DNA from: Candidatus Vondammii sp. HM_W22
GTDB taxonomy: Bacteria; Pseudomonadota; Gammaproteobacteria; Chromatiales; Chromatiaceae
Assembly: GCF_022530855.2 (NCBI RefSeq)
Contig: NZ_CP099567.1
Location: forward strand, 1,798,001 to 1,862,000
Direction of reading: 5' to 3'
Length of the DNA: 64,000 nt
In this document: in pieces, positions 59,504-64,000 of the stretch
Layout: every line of letters starts with the position of its first letter
How positions within the stretch are numbered: the first letter of the stretch is position 1
Notes under the pieces: generated by a model
Database searches by the model: none
What the model was told of the DNA's origin: nothing
Seen by the model: only the letters and a program-made list of their open reading frames with translations
Position numbers and translations under genes: made by a program

Positions 59504-59845
59504 CTATGGTAATTGGTCCGACGTATATCGCCCGCCACCCCATTTGATAACAGTGTATTCTAAACCTTGTAGTGGAGGACTAATTTGAAAAGAAATTAGC
59601 TCTATACCACCTGATGTAAGGATCACAGATATCAATGTATCAGGATATGATCCAATATCATCAAGTGGCTCTGCTCTTAATAACCAGTTTTTTATATCAG
59701 CTATTTTTGCATCATTAGTTTCTTTTATTTCATTACCATATGGTTTAGTAAATTTAAAAATTACCGTATCAGCCTTAGAAAATGCATCTTTAACATCCTG
59801 CTTATACTTATCTCTTCTATCATCACAGCCAGATCCCCTGCCTGA
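59504..59845 (-). pseudogene. 3' fragment of an unidentified gene (AT-rich, lipoprotein-like)
   Basis: The minus strand is open from about 59845 to TAG at 59504: GSGCDDRRDKYKQDVKDAFS, KADTVIFKFTKPYGNEIKET, DIKNWLLRAEPLDDIGSYPD, GLEYTVIKWGGGRYTSDQL. The GSGC then charged residues resembles a lipobox, but the signal part is missing and replaced by the Fn3/CARDB gene. AT-rich compared with its neighbour. Such orphan tails are common downstream of Rhs loci; I recognise no family. Confidence 0.4.
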
Positions 59846-61632
59846 ACTTCTTCACTCTGGCGGAGGGTGACGGTCTCGCCGGGTTGTGGTTGTTGTTCCA
59901 GCCGCAGTTGCAGGGTGGTGTAGCTGTCGAGCTTGCGGTAACCGCCGATGACGACCGGCACCCGGGTGCTCCCCCCCGCCTCTACCCTGAAGGGTGATGA
60001 GTGATGTTCCCGGGCTGTGCCTTTGTCATTGACGCTCACGTACAGGCGCACACCACTGGCCGTGCGCTCTCCCCGGTTGATGACAGTGAAGTACACTCGG
60101 TTGATGACGCCGCGTTTCAGGGCCTCGCGGTGTTCCGTGGCATCCGCACTCACTGACAGGGCCGGCAGGGTGATGCTGTGGCCGATGCTTTCCACCTTGT
60201 GGCTATCGACGGCGACGACGGTGTAAGTTCGCGCCTGGGTTGCGCCATCGCTGCCTTCGCCGGCATTGTAGGTTTTGTCGACAAAGCGGGTGGTGGTGCC
60301 GTTGTGAACGATCAGCCCGGTATTGATGCGGATCGGATTTTCCGGCACGCCGCGATAGAGGTGGTAGCCGGTAATGCCGCTGCTGCCGTATTGCCACTGC
60401 AGTTGCGGCAGGCCGCCCTCGTTCAGCGTCAGATGCAGGTTGTTCACCGGCAGCAGCCCGAAGTTGAGGTAGACGGTCTCGCTGGGGGCCGATGTATTGC
60501 CTGCCGCATCGACGGCGGTTATGACGTAGCTGTGCGCGGCTTCACTGGGCCGGCTGTCCAGTGCGATGGGTTCCGGGATGCCGGTCTGGATCGGTTTGCC
60601 GGCCGCCAGCATGTCGGCATCCGCGCTCTCTCCTTCGGCCAGCGACAGGCGGTAGAGATTGTAGCTCAGTGTATCCGTTTCCGCTGTGCCTTCTGCCGTC
60701 CGGGTCGGTTCGGTCCAGCGCGATACGATGCCGGCACCGTTGAGCTCCAGGGTGAGGTTTGTCGGTCCAGCGGAGGGATGCGGTCGGCGCGCACGCTCAC
60801 CGCTTTACTGAGTCCGCTGGTTGCGCTTTGGTTGTTCTCTTGGCGAATGCTGGCCACCGCGTAGAAGTAGTCGCTGTCGCTGGCTGCGGTTTGCCGGTAG
60901 TGGGTCTCTGTTACCGTCTGCTGTTGTTCAAACCCGGCTTCGCTGGCCGCCCGGCGATAGACGGTGTAGCCGGCCGCTTCTTCGACCGGTTCCCAGTTCA
61001 GCGCCACCTGGCCGCCGGCCAGGGCACTGGCGGTCAGTCCCTGTGGCGGCAATAGCGGCACCAGATCGCCCTGATAGACCTGAAACAGGTGGTTGTCCCG
61101 TATGCGGGTGGTCCGGTTGCCCAGATCATCTTCCGCCTGGTAGGTAAAACTCAGGCTGGCCACTGTCGGCTGTCCTTGTGCGTCCTGACCCACGGTATTG
61201 GGCAGCAGGAGCTGGCCGGTCCAGCGCGGTGCTTGTGCCGTGGAACGGGTATCCGGTTTTAGGGGGATGCCGGCGCTGTATCCGTCCAGTATGATGCCGT
61301 CAATCTGTGGCACCAGCAGCGGTGTGGTGCCTTCCGCCGGTTGGTCGTTGAGGGTGATAATAACGTCAATCAACAGGCCGTTGTCGCTGTCCACCCGCAG
61401 CGGTGCTGTCAGGTTGAGCTGCAGGCGCGTCAGTTCCGATGCCTGGGTGTCGATGGTGAGGATCTTTCCGGCGCTGATTTCACTGCCCCGGTTGCCCACC
61501 CGGTCGTGGACCGAGAGTACCGCATAGGCTGTTCCCGACAGGGGACTCCCGGTTCCGACGCGATTGACGGTGGCAATTCGGTAATTGTACCCGCCGGTCT
61601 GGTTGCCGCTGTCGCTGCTGTCGACGGCACTC
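59761..61632 (-). pseudogene. Large secreted-type protein with fibronectin III and CARDB domains, fragment
   Basis: The minus strand encodes (from 61632) VDSSDSGNQTGGYNYRIATV, then a long adhesin-like region with fibronectin type-III modules (PPQGLTASALAGGQVALNWE, PVEEAAGYTVYRRA; SADADMLAAGKPIQTG, YVITAVDAAGNTSAPSETVY) and a CARDB-like domain (GVINRVYFTVINRGERTASG, VRLYVSVNDKG, GGYRKLDSYTTLQLRLEQQP). A one-base frameshift lies near 60770 and both ends are cut: a RAYT fragment upstream, an AT-rich gene tail downstream. Proteins of this build often form the N-terminal part of very large Rhs-type exported proteins. Confidence 0.7.
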
Positions 61633-61635
61633 CTT

Positions 61636-61729
61636 CTTCAGCTTCCGTAAAAATAACTTTGCGGCTATTACCCCGTCTGATCATATGCACCGGTACTTCC
61701 GGCAGAAAAAAACGTGGCTTACGTGGCAT
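61636..61729 (-). mobile_element. RAYT (REP-associated tyrosine transposase) N-terminal fragment
   Basis: MPRKPRFFLPEVPVHMIRRG, NSRKVIF: the start of a Y1-transposase of the RAYT type, which normally reads PRFxLPGxPxHVIQRGNNR. It ends after about 31 residues at a junction with the Fn3/CARDB gene. Confidence 0.75.
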
Positions 61730-62062
61730 ATCCCTGCCCTTCTATCTGTAAAAAAATAACTATTACATATCTAAAGAGTGCTGACCCCCTGACCCGAACT
61801 TTCCCCAGGCCCTGTCAAAAATGAAACATACCTTGATCGCTCTGATACAGCAGGCAGCTGTGGGTATGAAAGCATTGATTGAACAGACAACTCACTACAT
61901 TGCCATGACATTTGAGGCTGTTCGAGGGGGCAGACATTATGCGCGAAAATTCTCACATAAGCTAAAGAACAACGTGCATTTTCCCTATTATAAACGGGCA
62001 TTGTAATCAATGAGTTACGGCTTAACTTACTGGCATTGGGTACTGACCCCTTGTCGACCTCT
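61730..62062. other. Spacer between RAYT fragment and putative immunity gene
   Basis: No gene is supported. The words GCTGACCCCCTGACC (61782) and GGTACTGACCCCTTG (62038) look like partly repeated REP-type sequence, as expected near a RAYT. Confidence 0.35.
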
Positions 62063-62389
62063 TTACCTGTTCTTGGTTTCCATCCAACACTTTATCTTTA
62101 TCCCCAAATATGTGCCAAACAATATCATCGCAACTATCGATAGTTCATAGAATATGACGATCGGATATAACGACTGGTCACGGGCTATCGCGACATTGAA
62201 TGTTGTTATCAATGGGTACAGCGCCAAGCCTAAAAGATAAAAATATCGCCTCGGGTGATCTATTATAACAAGAGAAGTTGAGAGTAAGAGCAAAACTATG
62301 GGGATCACTTCTGCCTTGAGCACAGTATGGAGAAAATAGACCAGGATTGCCGAAGCGATCGTCACAGAAATACCTTTTAACTGATTCAT
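62063..62389 (-). CDS. Small multi-spanning membrane protein, putative Rhs-toxin immunity protein
   Basis: 108 residues with three to four hydrophobic segments: VTIASAILVYFLHTVLKA, IPIVLLLLSTSLVII, YFYLLGLALYPLITTFNVA, YPIVIFYELSIVAMILFGTY. The ATG at 62389 is four bases past the Rhs stop (TAAGTGATG) and its ribosome-binding site (GGGAG) lies inside the last Rhs codons, so the two are translationally coupled. Immunity genes of Rhs effectors occupy exactly this place. I recognise no family. A membrane immunity protein would suit a toxin that attacks phospholipid. Inference from position and topology. Confidence 0.6.
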   Translation of the reverse strand: MNQLKGISVTIASAILVYFLHTVLKAEVIPIVLLLLSTSLVIIDHPRRYFYLLGLALYPLITTFNVAIARDQSLYPIVIFYELSIVAMILFGTYLGIKIKCWMETKNR

Positions 62390-62392
62390 CAC

Positions 62393-64000
62393 TTAACTCC
62401 CGCACACTGCTTTTGCAGCTGCTACGCTTGGAAAGTCACTAGGTATTGTTATGTACCTATGCTGTGCGGGGCAGTAGTACTCGGGAGTTCCAGGCACGGG
62501 TTCTATACCCATTGGCTCAGCTTGGTCACACCATACAAAACACTTCGTCACCTCTTTATTGCATGTATCACACGCTTCGGCATTGCTACCACTATCACAG
62601 GTCCACGAATCTGCCGTACAGCTATTATCGTCGTAACACTTATCATGTATTGCGCAGCATATTCGCTTGCAGCGCCCATCTATGGTCAGAGGATCAGTAG
62701 TACAGCCAACATTGTCCAATCCTCTTGGGTCCGTGAACCTTAACGGGTTTGCATTGACGTAAAGGTAGGTGTTTAACCCACCCTCTAAACCAATCGGATC
62801 AGACTCCAAATACCTCCCCGTCCCCGGATCATACGTCCTAAAATAGTTCTGATACAGCCCCGTTTCCTTATCAAAATACTGCCCCGGCATACGCAGATTA
62901 TTCTCCACCTCCTCAACGAGGATATCCACCTCCCCAAACGCCTGATATCGGGCACTCCACACCACGCCGCCGGAGCGAGTGACCATCTTCTGCGGTGTGC
63001 CCAGATGGTCGTTCTGGTAATAGTATACCCGATCGTCGGCGGTGCGCTGGAACAGGGGTTCGGTCATCCAGCTGGCTTCGGGGTTGTAGTGGTACTCTTT
63101 GATCGCTCGCCGCTGTCGGTGTATTCCGCTGCCAGGCACTGGTCGGTGTAGAGGTACCAGGTGGTTTCGCCGTTGACGGTTTTTTTGATCCGCTGGCCGT
63201 AGGGGTTGTAGGCGTATTCTCCTTTGCTGTTGCCGTTTTCTTTGACTTCGATGAGTCTTTCTTCGTGGTTGTAGCGGTATTCGGTGGTGTTTCCGTTGTC
63301 TGTTTTGCTCGTGGTGTGTCCGTTGGCGTTGTAGCTGAGGGTGACGCCGGCATCGTTGGCGATGTGTTGATTGCGGTTGTTGTTTTGGGTATGCACGGTG
63401 CGGTTGCCCACTTTGTCATAGGCGAAGGTTTCTGTGTCGTTTGTTTTTTCTTTCGGCGGTTTTGATCCGTTTGTGCTGATGGTGTATCGCCAGGTTTGGT
63501 AGCGGGCGCCGGTCAGGCGGTAGAGGTTGTCGTAATGGTAGTCATTTTCGCTCTGTTCGGTGGTGATCCGGGTGAGGTTGCTTTCGTTGTCGTAGTGGTA
63601 TCGGGCGTTGCCCAGTTGGTTTTTCGCCGGGTCTTTGCAGGTCGTCGATGGTGATGTTTTGTTGACTGCCCCCGGGGTATTTGATGGTTTGGGGGGCGAG
63701 CCAGCGGTGGTTGATGTAGCTGAGGGTCCCTTTGCCGGGGATGATCACGGCGATGAGCCGGTTGTTTTTGTTGTAGATGTAACGGTAGGTTTTGCCTTCG
63801 GGGCTGGTGTAGCTGTTTTTCAGGCCGTTGGGCCGGTAGCTGTAGCGGGTGGTTTTTTCGAAGTGGCCGGTGTTGATGCTGACGCTGGTCAGTTGGTTGA
63901 GGTTGTTGTAGCGGCGGGTCTCGCTCAGTCTCTGGATGTCGGCGGTGGCGTTGTCGCTGTCGCTCCCCGGGGTTTGGCTGTAGCCGCTGTATTGGTCGTG
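62393..64000 (-). pseudogene. Rhs/YD-repeat protein with C-terminal phospholipase A2-like tip, frameshifted; 5' part off window
   Basis: From the right edge the minus strand encodes YD repeats (RRYNNLNQLTSVSINTGHF, RYSYRPNGLKNSYTSPEGKT, YRYIYNKNNRLIAVIIPG). A frameshift lies near 63640, then ARYHYDNESNLTRI, GNRTVHTQNNNRNQ, AYNPYGQRIKKTVNGETTWY; a second frameshift lies near 63100; then YYYQNDHLGTPQKMVTRSGG and the conserved Rhs core end DPIGLEGGLNTYLYVNANPL, RFTDPRGL. The last 106 residues are a variable tip with 13 cysteines: CCAIHDKC at 62636-62659 matches the secretory phospholipase A2 active-site pattern CC-x-x-H-x-x-C with His followed by Asp, and ACDTCNKEVTKC resembles the second PLA2 pattern. 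The frame from 63139 to 62393 is continuous, so the core end and tip remain translatable if an internal start is used. Confidence 0.8.

Noticed and set aside
61771..62010. A minus-strand 79-codon frame between RAYT and the immunity gene
   Set aside because: No ribosome-binding site, no family, and composition of non-coding DNA.

Overview
The window is a piece of a gammaproteobacterial chromosome. The evidence is gene order: rpoE-rseA-rseB-rseC-degP opposite nadB, sdhCDAB-sdhE-cptA, bamE opposite fur, rpsP-rimM-trmD-rplS beside ffh and ypjD, and thrS-infC-rpmI-rplT-pheS-pheT-ihfA-merR-tRNA-Pro. All of these are standard gammaproteobacterial neighbourhoods. The unusual density of broken insertion sequences (at least nine families, three of them visibly nested inside one another) and of freshly inactivated genes resembles genomes of host-associated or recently bottlenecked gammaproteobacteria, such as sulfur-oxidising symbionts. 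That lifestyle is an inference; no gene here proves it.

Layout. 1-9.5 kb: envelope-stress operon (with a sigma-E-type promoter before rpoE), nadB, and the succinate dehydrogenase operon, into which an IS5 remnant has been inserted between sdhE and cptA. 9.5-18 kb: IS graveyard surrounding a broken ETF-ubiquinone oxidoreductase gene and an intact thrH. 18-27.9 kb: more IS debris (ISL3, IS3, IS256, IS1595, IS630, IS30, IS5 types) around an intact OmpA-like gene, a broken DUF4332 gene, intact bamE and a fur gene cut off after about 50 codons. 27.9-33 kb: sbcB, the ribosomal protein/tRNA methyltransferase operon and ffh. 33-36.8 kb: IS debris and ypjD. 36.8-45.5 kb: tag, tRNA-Pro, merR, ihfA, pheTS, rplT, rpmI, infC (probable AUC start), thrS, tRNA-Val. 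45.6-49.4 kb: a MacAB-type efflux operon whose adaptor is intact but whose ATPase and both permeases are broken. 49.5-54.5 kb: PAP2 phosphatase, uvrB, aspartate aminotransferase, a frameshifted pseudopilin, tRNA-Asn. 54.6-59.4 kb: early region of a Mu-like prophage (repressor, Ner, MuA fragment) cut by an IS3-type element, followed by IS256 pieces. 59.5-64 kb: an Rhs/YD-repeat locus on the minus strand.

Most notable: the Rhs protein ends in a cysteine-rich domain carrying a CCxxHDxC motif like the active site of secreted phospholipase A2. It is followed without a gap by a small multi-spanning membrane protein that fits a cognate immunity protein. The Rhs body has at least two frameshifts, so it may be an orphan toxin-immunity tip. 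Core housekeeping operons are intact throughout, while accessory and regulatory genes (fur, etf-QO, efflux, pseudopilin, DUF4332) are decaying. That is the signature of ongoing genome erosion driven by IS activity.
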